Positions 1 through 9,429 of a stretch of DNA of 64,000 bases are shown here, piece after piece. The notes beneath the pieces are model-generated. The model saw only the letters and a list, made by a program, of their open reading frames with translations. It was not told the DNA's origin and made no database searches. This DNA comes from Brevundimonas subvibrioides ATCC 15264 (GTDB taxonomy: Bacteria > Pseudomonadota > Alphaproteobacteria > Caulobacterales > Caulobacteraceae), in the NCBI RefSeq assembly GCF_000144605.1, contig NC_014375.1:1054001-1118000 (forward strand). Reading direction: 5' to 3'. A program made the position numbers and the translations under genes. Each line of letters opens with the position of its first letter. The stretch's first letter is position 1.

Positions 1-765
1 TTCGCCGCTTCGGGGCGCACGCCGTCCGAGAAGTCGGTGCGCGAGTTCCTGGCCTTCTCGCCCGACAATCCGTCCTCGATCCGCGCCTGCATCACCGCCG
101 CGCGCACCAATGCCCGCTCGGTCCGCACCGCCCTGACCATCGAGCTGTGGGAGGCCATCAACGGGGCCTGGAACGGGCTGAACGAGTTCGGCGAGCCGTC
201 CAAGCGCGACGACTTCGTGCGCTTCCTGGAGTGGGTGAAGGGCGTGTCGCTGGCGGTCGAGGGGGCCTCGTCGCGGACCATGCTGCGCAACGACGCCTAC
301 TGGTTCCTGCGCCTTGGCGGGGCGATCGAGCGGGCCGACAACACCGCGCGCCTGCTGGACGTCAAATATCACCTGCTGCTGCCCGCCGGCGAGCGGGTCG
401 GGGGTCAGCTGGACTATTTCCAGTGGACGACCCTGCTGCGCGAGGTGTCCGCCCTGACCGCCTATCGCTGGGTGTATCGGGAATCTGTGCGGCCCTGGCT
501 GGTGGCCGACCTGATGGTGCTGAACCGCCAGATGCCGCGGTCCCTGGCCAGCTGTCAGGGGATGATCGTCAGCTATCTGGATCGTCTGGCGACCGACTAC
601 GGGCGTCGCGGACCCGCCCAGCGCATCGCCTCGGCGCGGCTGACGCGGTTCAACGAGACCAATATCGAAGAGATCTTCCAGTCGGGGCTGCACGAATACA
701 TCCTGGCCTTCCTGAGCGAGAACAACGCCCTGGCTGCCGCCGTCCACGATCAGTACCTGGTGTGA
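1..765 (+). CDS. alpha-E domain (DUF403) protein, 5'-partial
   Basis: The window opens inside this gene; 254 codons and the stop are visible, and the true start lies upstream. The product is an all-helical alpha-E (DUF403) protein, recognised by the stretch PSSIRACITAARTNARSVR near the visible N-terminus and the later RMLRN/LGGAIERADNTARLLDVKYH region. The biochemical role of the family is not established. It is typically encoded beside a circularly permuted ATP-grasp protein, a transglutaminase-like protein and an Anbu-type proteasome homologue, and two of those follow directly downstream (4-bp gap to the next gene), so the ATP-grasp gene is expected just outside the window. An amide-ligase or peptide-tagging function has been suggested for such clusters; nothing here proves it. 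Confidence 0.88.
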   Translation, partial: FAASGRTPSEKSVREFLAFSPDNPSSIRACITAARTNARSVRTALTIELWEAINGAWNGLNEFGEPSKRDDFVRFLEWVKGVSLAVEGASSRTMLRNDAYWFLRLGGAIERADNTARLLDVKYHLLLPAGERVGGQLDYFQWTTLLREVSALTAYRWVYRESVRPWLVADLMVLNRQMPRSLASCQGMIVSYLDRLATDYGRRGPAQRIASARLTRFNETNIEEIFQSGLHEYILAFLSENNALAAAVHDQYLV

Positions 766-769
766 CCTG

Positions 770-1612
770 ATGCGCATCCGGATCGACCACGAAACCCGTT
801 ACGCCTACGACCGCGCCGCGCGGTTCATCGTCCAGGTGCTGCGCCTGACGCCGCGCTCGACCGAGGGCCAGCAGGTGCGCGACTGGCGCATCGAGACCGA
901 CGTCGACGCCCATCTGCGTCGGTCCGAGGACGCCTTCGGCAACATCGTCCACACCCTCTATACCGAGCGGCCCACGAACGGCCTGATGGTGCGGGTGACC
1001 GGCGAGGTCGCGACGGTGGATACCGGCGGGGTCCTGCGGGGCACGCCCGAGCGTCTGTCGCCGCTGGTCTTCCTGCGCGACACGCCCCTGACCCATGCCG
1101 ATGCCGCGCTGCGGGCCTTGGCCGTCGAGGTGGGCGATCAGGGCGACCCCCTGACCCGTCTGCACCGGCTGATGGCCACGATCCACGGCACCGTCGCCTT
1201 CATGGTCGGTTCGACCACCGCCGACCACACCGCCGCCGACGCCTATGCCCAGAAGCAGGGCGTCTGTCAGGACCACGCCCAGATCTTCATCTCGGCCGCG
1301 CGGCGGATGGGCATTCCGGCGCGCTATGTCTCCGGCCACCTGCACCGCTCGGACGGGGTCGAGAACCAGGACGCCGCCCACGCCTGGGCCGAAGCCTGGG
1401 TGGAGGGCCTGGGCTGGGTCGGCTTCGACGCCGCCAACGGCATCAGCCCGACCGAACACTATGTCCGCGTCGCCTGCGGGCTGGACGCGCTCGGGGCCTC
1501 GCCGATCCGGGGCACCAGCTATGGCGGCGGGCGCGAGACGATGACGGTGGCGCTGCGTGTGCGCCAGATGCAACAGACCCAGCAGCAACAGCAAAGCCAG
1601 AGCTGGTCATGA
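770..1612 (+). CDS. transglutaminase-like cysteine peptidase family protein
   Basis: A 280-aa protein with an N-terminal transglutaminase-associated beta domain (about residues 1-90) followed by a transglutaminase core. A catalytic triad can be placed at Cys166 (in KQGVCQDHAQ), His204 (in DAAHAWAEAW) and Asp220 (in VGFDAANG), the usual spacing for the family. There is no signal peptide, so it is probably cytoplasmic. It starts 4 bp after the alpha-E gene and is followed by the Anbu gene, forming the conserved alpha-E/transglutaminase/Anbu set. The C-terminus ends in a Gln/Ser-rich tail (QMQQTQQQQQSQS), probably unstructured. The function is inferred from family and context only. Confidence 0.88.
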   Translation: MRIRIDHETRYAYDRAARFIVQVLRLTPRSTEGQQVRDWRIETDVDAHLRRSEDAFGNIVHTLYTERPTNGLMVRVTGEVATVDTGGVLRGTPERLSPLVFLRDTPLTHADAALRALAVEVGDQGDPLTRLHRLMATIHGTVAFMVGSTTADHTAADAYAQKQGVCQDHAQIFISAARRMGIPARYVSGHLHRSDGVENQDAAHAWAEAWVEGLGWVGFDAANGISPTEHYVRVACGLDALGASPIRGTSYGGGRETMTVALRVRQMQQTQQQQQSQSWS

Positions 1613-1699
1613 TCCGTTCAGGGGTCGTCCTGTTAATCGAATCTGTTACCGTTCCCGTTCCTGAGGGGTGGCGGTCCGGTTCGGGCCGGGTCTTCTGAC

Positions 1700-2476
1700 A
1701 TGACTTACTGCGTCGGCATGATGGTGGATGAGGGGTTGGCGATGATCGCCGACACCCGCACGAACGCCGGCGTCGACAACATCTCCTCCTACAAGAAGCT
1801 GCATGTGACCGAGGTCACGGGCGAGCGGGTCATCGCCATTGCCACGGCCGGAAACCTGTCGGTGACCCAGACGGCCCTGGCCATGGTCGCCGAGGGCGTG
1901 CGGATGCCGGGCTCGGACACGCCCGAGACCCTGGAGACCGCGCCCACCCTGTTTCGCGCCGCCCAACTGGTCGGCTACTGCCTGAACCAGGTGCGGCAGG
2001 ACCTGCAGCCGACGGTCGAGGCCGACGCGCTGAAGATCACCGCCTCCATGCTGCTGGGCGGCCAGGTCAAGGGCGGCAAGATGGGGCTGTACCTGATCTA
2101 TGCCCAGGGCAACTTCATCGAGTGCGGCACCGACACGCCCTATCTGCAGATCGGCGAGCTGAAGTACGGCAAGCCCATTCTGGACCGGGCGCTGCGCCCC
2201 GACACGCCGATGTCGGAGGCGGTCAAGCTGGGGCTGATCAGCTTCGATTCCACCATCCGCTCGAACATCGCGGTCGGGCCGCCGTTCGACATGATCGTCA
2301 TTCCCCGCAACAGCCTGCACGGCGATCAGCGCCGGATTGAAACCGACGATCCCTATTTCAAGGACCTGGGCCGACGCTGGTCCGAGGCCCTGGCCAACGC
2401 CCATCGCGCCATGCCCGACCCGCCCTGGATGGCGGAGGTGCCCCCGTTCCGGCCGTCGATGACGGTGGTGGGGTAA
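1700..2476 (+). CDS. Anbu-type proteasome-like protein (COG3484)
   Basis: A 258-aa predicted proteasome-type protease of the Anbu (ancestral beta subunit) family. The protein begins Met-Thr-Tyr-Cys, so removal of Met exposes Thr1, the expected nucleophile of Ntn hydrolases; IADTRTNAG with its Asp near residue 18 and YKKLHV with a Lys near residue 33 match the supporting proteasome beta residues. The length fits the family and no propeptide is present. It lies 87 bp after the transglutaminase gene, with atg preceded by a gggccgggtctt stretch that gives only a weak ribosome site. Anbu proteins form open-ring or helical assemblies, and their substrates are unknown. Context with alpha-E and transglutaminase proteins supports a shared amide or peptide-bond pathway. 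Confidence 0.9.
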   Translation: MTYCVGMMVDEGLAMIADTRTNAGVDNISSYKKLHVTEVTGERVIAIATAGNLSVTQTALAMVAEGVRMPGSDTPETLETAPTLFRAAQLVGYCLNQVRQDLQPTVEADALKITASMLLGGQVKGGKMGLYLIYAQGNFIECGTDTPYLQIGELKYGKPILDRALRPDTPMSEAVKLGLISFDSTIRSNIAVGPPFDMIVIPRNSLHGDQRRIETDDPYFKDLGRRWSEALANAHRAMPDPPWMAEVPPFRPSMTVVG

Positions 2477-2483
2477 GGACCGA

Positions 2484-2640
2484 CCTTCTCCCGCCCCCCG
2501 GGGGAGGGTCGTCGATGCGAAGCATCGGCGGGGTGGGAAGGACCGGCGATCCGGCCTCCGATCTTTGCTGCCCTGCCTTGCCGCCCCCACCCGGTCTCCG
2601 CTGCGCTACGACCACCCTCCCCCTGCGGGGAGGGAGAGAG
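2484..2640. repeat. paired inverted intergenic repeat, locus A
   Basis: Two related copies in inverted orientation (about 2484-2540 and 2581-2640) fill the gap between the Anbu gene and the siderophore receptor gene. Each contains a G/C-rich palindrome (CCCCCCGGGGGAGGG on the left, CCCTCCCCCTGCGGGGAGGG on the right), a variable hairpin (GATGCGAAGCATC) and a terminal run of the ggGTGGG type. The same architecture recurs near 10.3, 21.0, 21.4 and 32.6 kb. It looks like a REP-type element; transcription termination is possible but there is no T-run. Confidence 0.7.
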
Positions 2641-2652
2641 ACTGCGAATGAT

Positions 2653-2671
2653 ATTGAGACCAATTCTCAAT
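2653..2671. promoter_or_regulatory. Fur-type operator 1
   Basis: The 19-bp palindrome ATTGAGACCAATTCTCAAT has 7-bp perfect arms and agrees with the ATTGAGAATNATTCTCAAT form of the Fur box at about 17 of 19 positions. It lies upstream of a siderophore receptor gene, the expected target of iron repression by Fur. Confidence 0.72.
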
Positions 2672-2699
2672 TAGCCTTGCCATGCCGTGCCGGTCTGAT

Positions 2700-2718
2700 A
2701 TTGCGAGCCAGTCGCAAT
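2700..2718. promoter_or_regulatory. Fur-type operator 2
   Basis: A second 19-bp palindrome, ATTGCGAGCCAGTCGCAAT, also has perfect 7-bp arms; its centre is 47 bp from the first. The TTGCGA/TCGCAA half-sites resemble Caulobacter-type iron boxes. Its position argues that translation of the receptor starts downstream of it, at the GTG at 2739. Confidence 0.62.
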
Positions 2719-2738
2719 TCAAACACCGGATCGCCCAA

Positions 2739-5093
2739 GTGTCCCAGTCTCAAGCTTCTGTCCTTCGCGCCCTTCTGTCCGCCTCGACCGCCGCAGGGAT
2801 GCTGTGCGCGACGCCGGTGCTGGCCGCGGATCCCGACACGGGCCTCGACCCCAACGATCCGGCCGCCCAGACCACCCTGTCGACCGTCGACGTCAACGGC
2901 CGACGCCACCGGCCCGAGCCGCGCTCGCCCGAGTTCGTGGCCGACCTGGTCGACACCCCCCGCGCCGTGACCGTGATCCCCCAGCGGGTGATCGAACAGA
3001 CCGGTGCCACCTCGCTTCAGGACCTGCTGCGGACTTCGCCCGGCATCACCTTCGGGGCGGGGGAGGGCGGCCAGCCCCTGGCTGACCGGCCTTTCATCCG
3101 GGGACAGGCCTCGGGCAACAACGTCTTCCTCGACGGCATCCGCGACACCGGCGGGCAACAGCGCGAGGTCTTCGCCCTGGAACAGGTCGAGGTCATCAAG
3201 GGCCCGGACTCGGTCTATTCCGGGCGCGGGTCCGGCGGGGGCTCGATCAACCTGTCCTCCAAGACGCCCCGGCTGGAGCCCTTCACCACCGTCTCTCTGG
3301 GCGCGGGCACCGACGCCTATCTGCGCGGCACGGTCGACTGGAACGCGCCCCTCGGGGACACGGCCGCCCTGCGGATCAATCTGATGGGCAACCGGGGCGA
3401 CGTGGCCGGTCGCGAGGCCGTCGACTACGACAAATGGGGCGCACTGATCTCGCTGGCGGCGGGGCTGGGCACCGACACCCACGCCACGGCCAGCTACTAC
3501 CACCTGACATCCGACCAGATGCCCGATTACGGCATCCCGCTGTTCACCAAGATCGGGGTCCGGACCACGGAGTCGGGCGTGCTGGATGTGCCGCGCGACG
3601 CTTTCTATGGCCTGACCGCGCGGGACTATCTGACCAACACGGTCGATGCCTTCACCTTCGACATCACCCACCGCTTCTCAGACGCCGCGATCCTGAAGTC
3701 CGTCAGCCGGTTCTCGGAGACGCTGAACGACTACATCGTCACCAACCCCGGCGACGGCGGCTATGTCGGCCGCGCGGCGGACGGGACCTACTGGATGAAG
3801 CGGGGCACCAAGACGCGGTGGAACCCGGTCACGACCTGGGCCAACGTCACCGACCTGTCGGGCGTGTTCGCCACCGGCGGCCTGCGCCACAGCTATGACG
3901 TCGCGCTGGAACTGACCCGCGAGGTCAATCGCAACGCCAGCTATTCCACCTACACCACCGGTGGCGCGGCCTGCCCGACCGGACTGACCACGGTGTCAGG
4001 GAGCTATCCCACGGCGGCAGGGGCCCTGGGGGCCGGTGACTGCACCCGCGTCTATGCGCCCACGCCTGACGATGCCTGGACCGGCGTCATCAATCGGGGG
4101 CCGACCAGCCGGTCGACGACCGAGACGATCGGCGTCTCCGCCTTCGACAGCATCAGCCTGACCGACCGGCTGATCCTCAATCTGGGCGTCCGCTGGGACC
4201 AGTATGCGGTGGACGGCACCACGGTGAACGCGACCCAGGCGGCGGGCGTCTGGACGATCAATCCGCAGGTTCCCGCAGCGGGCAGCACGCTCGCGCCCGG
4301 GATCGTCGAGGTGCCCCGGCGCGAATGGACGTTCACCAACTATCAGGCCGGCCTCGTGTTCAAGCCGACCCGCAACACCAGCGTCTATGCCTCTTACGCC
4401 ACCGCCTCGACGCCGCCGACGATCTCGGCCGGGGACCAGAACACGGCGGGCGGCACCGGCACCGGCAACCTGGCCAATGTCGTGCTCGATCCGGAAGAAA
4501 CGACCAACTACGAGATCGGGGCCAAGGCGACCTTCTTCCGCGAGCAGCTGATCCTGTCGGCCGCCGCCTTCCGGCTGGAGCGCCAGAACGCCGCCATCCT
4601 GATCGAACCGAACGTCTTCGCCCAGGTTGGCGAGGCGCGGGTCCAGGGCATCGAGCTGGGCGCGTCCGGCAACGTCACCGACAAGTGGCAGGTGTTCGGC
4701 GGCTATACCTGGATGGAGTCCGAACTGGTGCGCGGGGCCTATACCGGCGTGAACCAGGGCGACCCCCTGGCCAATACGCCGGAGCATTCGTTCAGCCTGT
4801 TCACGACCTATCAGGTGATCCCGGCGCTGAGCGTGGGCGGCGGCGTCTACTATGTCTCGACGTCGTTCGGCGGGAACCAGGGCGGCGCGGGGGGCGGGAC
4901 CAACCGGATCTATGCGCCGGAATACACCCGGGTGGACCTGTTCGCGTCCTACGACATCAATCCGCGGACGTCGCTGCAGCTGAACGTTCAGAATGCGGGC
5001 GACGAGGCCTACATCATCCGCACCAACGGTGTGCATCATGCCGATGTCGCCCCGGCTCGGTCGGCCACCCTGGCGCTGAATCTGAGGTTCTGA
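2739..5093 (+). CDS. TonB-dependent catecholate-type siderophore receptor
   Basis: An outer-membrane TonB-dependent receptor of about 784 aa. I chose the GTG at 2739 because the reading frame upstream of it (an ATG-type start near 2682) runs through the second Fur-type palindrome, and because the GTG start gives a clean signal peptide (about 28 residues, ending ATPVLA). The plug domain contains [25 protein letters not shown], the RPFIRG box and [20 protein letters not shown]; the barrel ends in LALNLRF with a terminal Phe. This is the Fiu/FhuE/PiuA class of ferric siderophore receptors. A PiuC-like dioxygenase gene follows 1 bp after the stop, a pairing known from catecholate uptake loci. Iron repression through the two operators is inferred. 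Confidence 0.88.
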   Translation: MSQSQASVLRALLSASTAAGMLCATPVLAADPDTGLDPNDPAAQTTLSTVDVNGRRHRPEPRSPEFVADLVDTPRAVTVIPQRVIEQTGATSLQDLLRTSPGITFGAGEGGQPLADRPFIRGQASGNNVFLDGIRDTGGQQREVFALEQVEVIKGPDSVYSGRGSGGGSINLSSKTPRLEPFTTVSLGAGTDAYLRGTVDWNAPLGDTAALRINLMGNRGDVAGREAVDYDKWGALISLAAGLGTDTHATASYYHLTSDQMPDYGIPLFTKIGVRTTESGVLDVPRDAFYGLTARDYLTNTVDAFTFDITHRFSDAAILKSVSRFSETLNDYIVTNPGDGGYVGRAADGTYWMKRGTKTRWNPVTTWANVTDLSGVFATGGLRHSYDVALELTREVNRNASYSTYTTGGAACPTGLTTVSGSYPTAAGALGAGDCTRVYAPTPDDAWTGVINRGPTSRSTTETIGVSAFDSISLTDRLILNLGVRWDQYAVDGTTVNATQAAGVWTINPQVPAAGSTLAPGIVEVPRREWTFTNYQAGLVFKPTRNTSVYASYATASTPPTISAGDQNTAGGTGTGNLANVVLDPEETTNYEIGAKATFFREQLILSAAAFRLERQNAAILIEPNVFAQVGEARVQGIELGASGNVTDKWQVFGGYTWMESELVRGAYTGVNQGDPLANTPEHSFSLFTTYQVIPALSVGGGVYYVSTSFGGNQGGAGGGTNRIYAPEYTRVDLFASYDINPRTSLQLNVQNAGDEAYIIRTNGVHHADVAPARSATLALNLRF

Positions 5094-5094
5094 T

Positions 5095-5775
5095 TTGCTG
5101 CTCCACATCCCCGAGGTCTTTTCGAAGGACGAGGTCGCCCGCCTGCGGGCGATCCTGGACGCCGGTCCCTGGGCCGACGGCAATGCGACCTCGGGGCATC
5201 AGTCGGCACGGGCCAAGGACAACACCCAGCTGCCGCAGGACAGCGAGGCCGCGCGGGAGGTCGGGGCGATCGTCGAACAGGCCCTGGCCGCGAACGCGAT
5301 GTTCGTCTCCGCCGCCCTGCCGCACACGGTCTTTCCCCCGCTGTTCAACCGCTACGAGGGCGGTCAGGCGTTCGCGGCCCATGTCGACAATGCCATTCGC
5401 GTGCACCCCTCTGGCCTGCGCATCCGCTCGGATCTGTCGGCGACGCTGTTCCTGTCGGAGCCCGGGGATTACGACGGCGGCGAGCTGGTCATCGAGGACC
5501 TCTATGGCCCGCAGAGCGTCAAGCTGCCGGCCGGGGACATGGTGCTGTACCCGTCCAGGAGCCTGCACCGGGTCACGCCGGTGACGCGGGGCGCAAGAGT
5601 GTCGAGCTTCTTCTGGATCCAGAGCCTCGTGAAGGACGACGCGGCGCGCGAGACCCTGTTCCAGCTGGACGTGGCGACGCAGCGCGTGGCGGTGGGCGGC
5701 GGACCTTCCGATCAGGCCGTGCTGGAACTGACCGGCGTCTATCACAACCTGCTGCGGCGGTGGACCGAAGTCTAG
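5095..5775 (+). CDS. piuC: Fe(II)/2-oxoglutarate dioxygenase, PiuC/YbiX family
   Basis: A 226-aa PKHD-type hydroxylase, close to the usual family length. The iron ligands can be seen as His96 and Asp98 (in FAAHVDNAI) and His158 (in [10 protein letters not shown]), with the 2-oxoglutarate-binding Arg in RGARVSS. The start is TTG, 1 bp after the receptor stop, so the two genes are almost certainly cotranscribed and share the Fur-type control. PiuC homologues accompany catecholate siderophore receptors, but their substrate is not firmly known; modification of siderophore or receptor is a guess. The protein has no signal peptide and should be cytoplasmic. Confidence 0.87.
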   Translation: MLLHIPEVFSKDEVARLRAILDAGPWADGNATSGHQSARAKDNTQLPQDSEAAREVGAIVEQALAANAMFVSAALPHTVFPPLFNRYEGGQAFAAHVDNAIRVHPSGLRIRSDLSATLFLSEPGDYDGGELVIEDLYGPQSVKLPAGDMVLYPSRSLHRVTPVTRGARVSSFFWIQSLVKDDAARETLFQLDVATQRVAVGGGPSDQAVLELTGVYHNLLRRWTEV

Positions 5776-5803
5776 CGGGCCGCAGGACTGTTGCCACCCG
5801 GCA

Positions 5804-5915
5804 GGTTCATCACAGCGGCCACAGCGAAGTCACGGCGGGCACGACGAAACCGTGCGCGAGCCATCGGCGCTCTCGTCGTGTTCGCTGTGGCTCGCCGTGC
5901 TCGCTGTGATGAACC
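5804..5915. repeat. long imperfect inverted repeat between convergent genes
   Basis: The outer 12-14 bp (GGTTCATCACAGCG at 5804 and its complement ending at 5915) match perfectly and the inner arms match imperfectly through short CACAGCGA/CACGGCG modules, giving arms of about 44 bp. The element lies between the convergent piuC-like and TonB receptor genes and could act as a bidirectional terminator, but it lacks a T-run. Its sequence differs from the other repeat family in this window. Confidence 0.6.
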
Positions 5916-5949
5916 GTCTTGCCTGCGCGACGTCGCGCGGGCGACGCGG

Positions 5950-7971
5950 TTACCAGCTCAACGTCAGCCCGGCCCGCAGGGTGCGCGGCGGGCCAAAGCC
6001 CTCGATGCCGTCGCCGGTTTCGGACACCTCGACGTCCTGGTCGAACAGGTTGTCGGCGGCGGCGTAGACGACCACCCCGTCGCGCACCCGGTATTCGGCC
6101 CGGGCATCGGCGGTGATCGCCGCGTCCAGCGTCCGGCTGTTGAGATCGTCCTCGAACCGGGCGCTTTCATAGCGAACCCGCCCGATCAGGCTCAGCCGGT
6201 CGGTCGCGCGCCAGTCGGCTCCGGCCGTGGCGCTCCATTCCGGGGCCTGGGCCGGGCGCAGGCCGGTCAGCTGGGCCGCCGCGCTGCCGCCGTCGACCTC
6301 GGCGTCGGTCCAGGACAGGGCCCCGTCCAGAGAGACCCGCTCGCCCAGTCGGTGCTCGGCGGTCAGCTCCAGACCCGTGGCATCGATCGTGCCCGCGTTC
6401 TGGCGCTGGCGCAGCACGCCGCCGGCCGGGACGAACCCCGCGCGGGGGAAGGTCCCGGGGCCGGTGCCGATGGTGACGTTGACGATGGCGTCCTCGATCC
6501 GGTTCCAGAAGACCGTGCCGGTGAGCGTGGTCGCCGGACCCTGCCAGGACAGGCCGGTCTCGAGGCCCTGCAGCGTCTCGGGCACGAGGCCGGCATTGGC
6601 TTCGGTCAGGTCGTTGCCGACGCGGAACGGCCGGTGCAGTTCGTTCAGGGTCGCGGGCCGGAAGCCGGAATAGGCGGCGGCGCGGGCGGCGAGGCCCGAG
6701 GCCAGCTCGCGGCGGACCGCAAGGCGCGCGCTGACGACCTCGCCCGAGCGATCGGGATCGGTCTCGTCCAGGGTGGCCAGACCGGTGGCGCGGTCCCGCT
6801 CGAGACGGCGACCGTCCGAATTGCTCCAGCCGTCGACCCTCAGCCCCCCGGCGACCAACCACGGTCCGGCGGTCCACGACCCCTCGCCATAGGCCCCGAT
6901 CACCGACGTCCTGCCGCCCGCGACGCGGTCGCGCGTGAAGGCTCCGGCCATGTAGCGGAACAGTTCCCGGGTCTCGCCCTCGGTGAAGCGGGCGTCGGCC
7001 CCCAGCTCCCACTCCAGCGATCCGCCGCCCAGGGGCACGGCCGTGCGACGGACCGCGAGATTGGCTCCCCAGCCCTCGGCCGGGGTCGCGAACTGGTTGT
7101 TGGCCGGCGTGGTGCCCGAGCGGTCGGCGGCCACGGCGGCCGAGGTGTTGGCGAAGTCGCTCTCGCGCCGCCAGACCTGGGCGCGCCAGCCCAGGCGGTC
7201 GGCGGACGGGGTGCGCGACAGGGTGGCGGCATAGCTCTGGCCCGTCGCCGAAGAACGCGCGCCCAGCAGGCCCGCCCCGCGATCCTCCTCATAGGCCGAG
7301 GCGCGCAGCGACAGGGCGGTGGCGTCGGTCAGGGCGACATCGGCCCGGATGGCGCCGGACAGGGTGGCGAGGTCCAGCGGCACGTCGGCCGCTCCGGCCC
7401 GGGGTCCCCGGACCGGCACATAGCCGTCCGACAGCTCGCGCTGCACCGTCCCGGTCAGGGCCAGCCGCCCCGTGCTCAGCGTGGTGGCCGCCGCCAGCCT
7501 CTGGCCGCCGTATTCGCCGCCGGACAGGTCCAGCACCCCGCCGGTCGTCTCGCGCTCGCGCAGGGCGATGACCCCGGTCAGGGCCCCGGCGCCGTAGGGA
7601 CCCGCTCCCGCACCGCGCACGATGTCGAGGCCGGACAGGCTTTCGGTCGGCACCTGCGACCAGAGCACCCAGCCCCCGAACGGATCGTTCAGCGGCACGC
7701 CGTCCAGCGTCACCAGCGTCCGCCCGGCCCCCGACGGGGCGATAGCGCGCAGCGAGATTCCCTGCGTCGTCGGATTGGCGGCGAGGCTGGAGGTGCGACG
7801 GAACAGGCTGACGGCCGGCACGGTGGCCAGGGCCTCGTCCAGGCGTGTGGCGCGCTCCAGCCGGTCCGGATCCAGCCGGATGACCGAAAACGCGGCCTCC
7901 CCGGCGGCGGGGGGGAGGCGCGCGGCGGTAACGACCACGTCGGCGAGGGGGGCGGGGGCGTCCTGAAGCAT
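5950..7971 (-). CDS. TonB-dependent outer-membrane receptor lacking a visible signal peptide
   Basis: A 673-aa BtuB-like receptor. A TonB-box-like ADVVVTAARLPP lies at residues 10-21; the plug shows LDEALATVPAVSLFRR, TTQGISLRAIAPSG, LVTLDGVPLNDPFGGW and IVRGAGAGPYGAGALTGVI; the barrel ends in LRAGLTLSW with an aromatic C-terminus. The ATG at 7971 leaves only about nine residues before the TonB box, and the frame further upstream encodes no hydrophobic signal segment, so export as drawn is hard to explain; a lost or shifted N-terminus is possible. The gene starts 5 bp after the stop of the Mur-ligase gene and is probably cotranscribed with it. The substrate is unknown; a role with murein fragments would be inference from that linkage. 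Confidence 0.85.
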   Translation of the reverse strand: MLQDAPAPLADVVVTAARLPPAAGEAAFSVIRLDPDRLERATRLDEALATVPAVSLFRRTSSLAANPTTQGISLRAIAPSGAGRTLVTLDGVPLNDPFGGWVLWSQVPTESLSGLDIVRGAGAGPYGAGALTGVIALRERETTGGVLDLSGGEYGGQRLAAATTLSTGRLALTGTVQRELSDGYVPVRGPRAGAADVPLDLATLSGAIRADVALTDATALSLRASAYEEDRGAGLLGARSSATGQSYAATLSRTPSADRLGWRAQVWRRESDFANTSAAVAADRSGTTPANNQFATPAEGWGANLAVRRTAVPLGGGSLEWELGADARFTEGETRELFRYMAGAFTRDRVAGGRTSVIGAYGEGSWTAGPWLVAGGLRVDGWSNSDGRRLERDRATGLATLDETDPDRSGEVVSARLAVRRELASGLAARAAAYSGFRPATLNELHRPFRVGNDLTEANAGLVPETLQGLETGLSWQGPATTLTGTVFWNRIEDAIVNVTIGTGPGTFPRAGFVPAGGVLRQRQNAGTIDATGLELTAEHRLGERVSLDGALSWTDAEVDGGSAAAQLTGLRPAQAPEWSATAGADWRATDRLSLIGRVRYESARFEDDLNSRTLDAAITADARAEYRVRDGVVVYAAADNLFDQDVEVSETGDGIEGFGPPRTLRAGLTLSW

Positions 7972-7976
7972 CCGGC

Positions 7977-9386
7977 CTAAGCGCGCAGCCTGTCCAGAAG
8001 CTCCGCCGCAAACTGCGACAGGGTGTCGTCCCTCGCGCCCATGACGATGATCCGGTCGCCGGGGCGGGCCAGGTCGATCAGCCGGTCGCCGCAGGCCGCG
8101 CGGTCGGACAGCGCCTCGGCCGTCCGCCCGGCCGCGCGGACGCCCGCGGCGATGTCCTCCGACCCGACGCTGCGGTCGGTCGTGCCGCCGTAGTAGACGG
8201 GCTCGGGCATCAGCAGCACGTCGTCGGGCCGCAGGAGGCCGGCGAAGGTATCGATGAACTCGGCCTTCATCAGCTTCAGCGGTCCGAAACCGTGCGGCTG
8301 GAACAGGATCAGCAGCCGCCCGTCGAAGGCGTGCAGGGTCTTGACCGTGGCGGCGATCTTGTCGGGGTTGTGGGCGAAGTCGTCGATGACGGTGACGCCG
8401 TTCGCCGCGCCGACGACCTCCATCCGGCGCCGGATCCCGGCGAAGGTTTCCAGCGATGCGACCGCCTGGTCCAGCGGCACGCCCAGGGCCCGGACGGCCC
8501 CCAGCGCGGCCAGGGCGTTGGCGACATTGTGCGCGCCGGGCACGTTCAGGGTGGCCGCGATCCGCGCGCCGCCGGCCCGTTCGGTCAGGGCGAAGGTCAT
8601 GCCGGTCGGCAGGGGGACCAGGTCGTGGGCCGACAGGTCCGCCGCGTCGTTGCCGAGCGCGAAGGTCAGGACCGCCTCGCCCCGGCCGTCGTCGACCAAG
8701 CCTTGCGCCAGCGCCGCCGTCTCGGGGTTGTCGAGGTTCAGCACCGCCGTTTGCGCCCGGCCGGTGAAGCCGCCGAACAGGTCGCGCAGCTCCTCCATCG
8801 ACTTGTGGTCCAGCGAGATGTTGGACACCACGGCCACGCTCGGATCGTAGCGGGCGATGGAGCCGTCGGACTCGTCCACCTCGGCCACGAACAGGTCGGG
8901 GGAGCCGACGAGGGCGCTGGCGAACGGATGGTCGGCGTCGGCGAAGTTGCGCATCACCGCGCCGTTCATGACGGTGGGGTCGCGGCCGGCCTGCTGAAGG
9001 ATCCAGGCGATCATGCCGGTGATGGTGGACTTGCCGCTGGTGCCCGCGACCCCGACCGAGGTCGGCGCGGCGTTGAAGATGCAGCTCAGCAGTTCGGGCC
9101 GGGTGACGATGGTCGCGCCCAGCCGTTTCGCCGCCCCGATGTCGGGCACCGTGTCCTCGACCGCACCGGTGGCGACGACGGTCATGTCCGCCCGGATCCC
9201 CGATCCGTCCTGCGGATGCAGGGTGACGCCGTGGGCGCGCAACCAGTCGAACTTCTCGGGCGTCCGCCCCTGGTCCAGCGCCCGGTCCGACCCCTCGATC
9301 GCGGTCCCCTGCGCCTGGACGATCATCGCCAGGGGCAGCATGCCGGAGCCACCGATGCCGCAGAAGAAATAGGATGGTTCGCTCAT
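7977..9386 (-). CDS. Mur ligase family protein, MurC/Mpl type
   Basis: A 469-aa ATP-dependent ligase with the three-domain Mur layout: the N-terminal UDP-binding Rossmann segment [11 protein letters not shown], the central P-loop [15 protein letters not shown], and the C-terminal domain with [13 protein letters not shown]. The length lies between E. coli Mpl and MurC. Mpl joins the recycled tripeptide L-Ala-D-Glu-meso-DAP to UDP-MurNAc, whereas MurC adds L-Ala. No neighbouring mur/fts cluster is present, and the divergent neighbour 43 bp away encodes an LD-carboxypeptidase that makes that tripeptide, so I favour an Mpl-like recycling role over de novo synthesis. This remains an inference from context. 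Confidence 0.82.
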   Translation of the reverse strand: MSEPSYFFCGIGGSGMLPLAMIVQAQGTAIEGSDRALDQGRTPEKFDWLRAHGVTLHPQDGSGIRADMTVVATGAVEDTVPDIGAAKRLGATIVTRPELLSCIFNAAPTSVGVAGTSGKSTITGMIAWILQQAGRDPTVMNGAVMRNFADADHPFASALVGSPDLFVAEVDESDGSIARYDPSVAVVSNISLDHKSMEELRDLFGGFTGRAQTAVLNLDNPETAALAQGLVDDGRGEAVLTFALGNDAADLSAHDLVPLPTGMTFALTERAGGARIAATLNVPGAHNVANALAALGAVRALGVPLDQAVASLETFAGIRRRMEVVGAANGVTVIDDFAHNPDKIAATVKTLHAFDGRLLILFQPHGFGPLKLMKAEFIDTFAGLLRPDDVLLMPEPVYYGGTTDRSVGSEDIAAGVRAAGRTAEALSDRAACGDRLIDLARPGDRIIVMGARDDTLSQFAAELLDRLRA

Positions 9387-9429
9387 TGTCCGGTGACTAA
9401 AGTGGAGACGAGCGGGAGGCTACAGCAGA

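Noticed and set aside
2682..2738. Start of the siderophore receptor at about 2682
   Set aside because: It would translate through the second Fur-type palindrome and put 19 residues before the signal peptide; GTG 2739 is more consistent.
5791..7980. Long plus-strand open frame (729 codons) opposite the TonB receptor gene
   Set aside because: Low-complexity Gly/Ala/Arg-rich translation typical of the antisense of a high-GC gene; the minus-strand frame has all receptor motifs.
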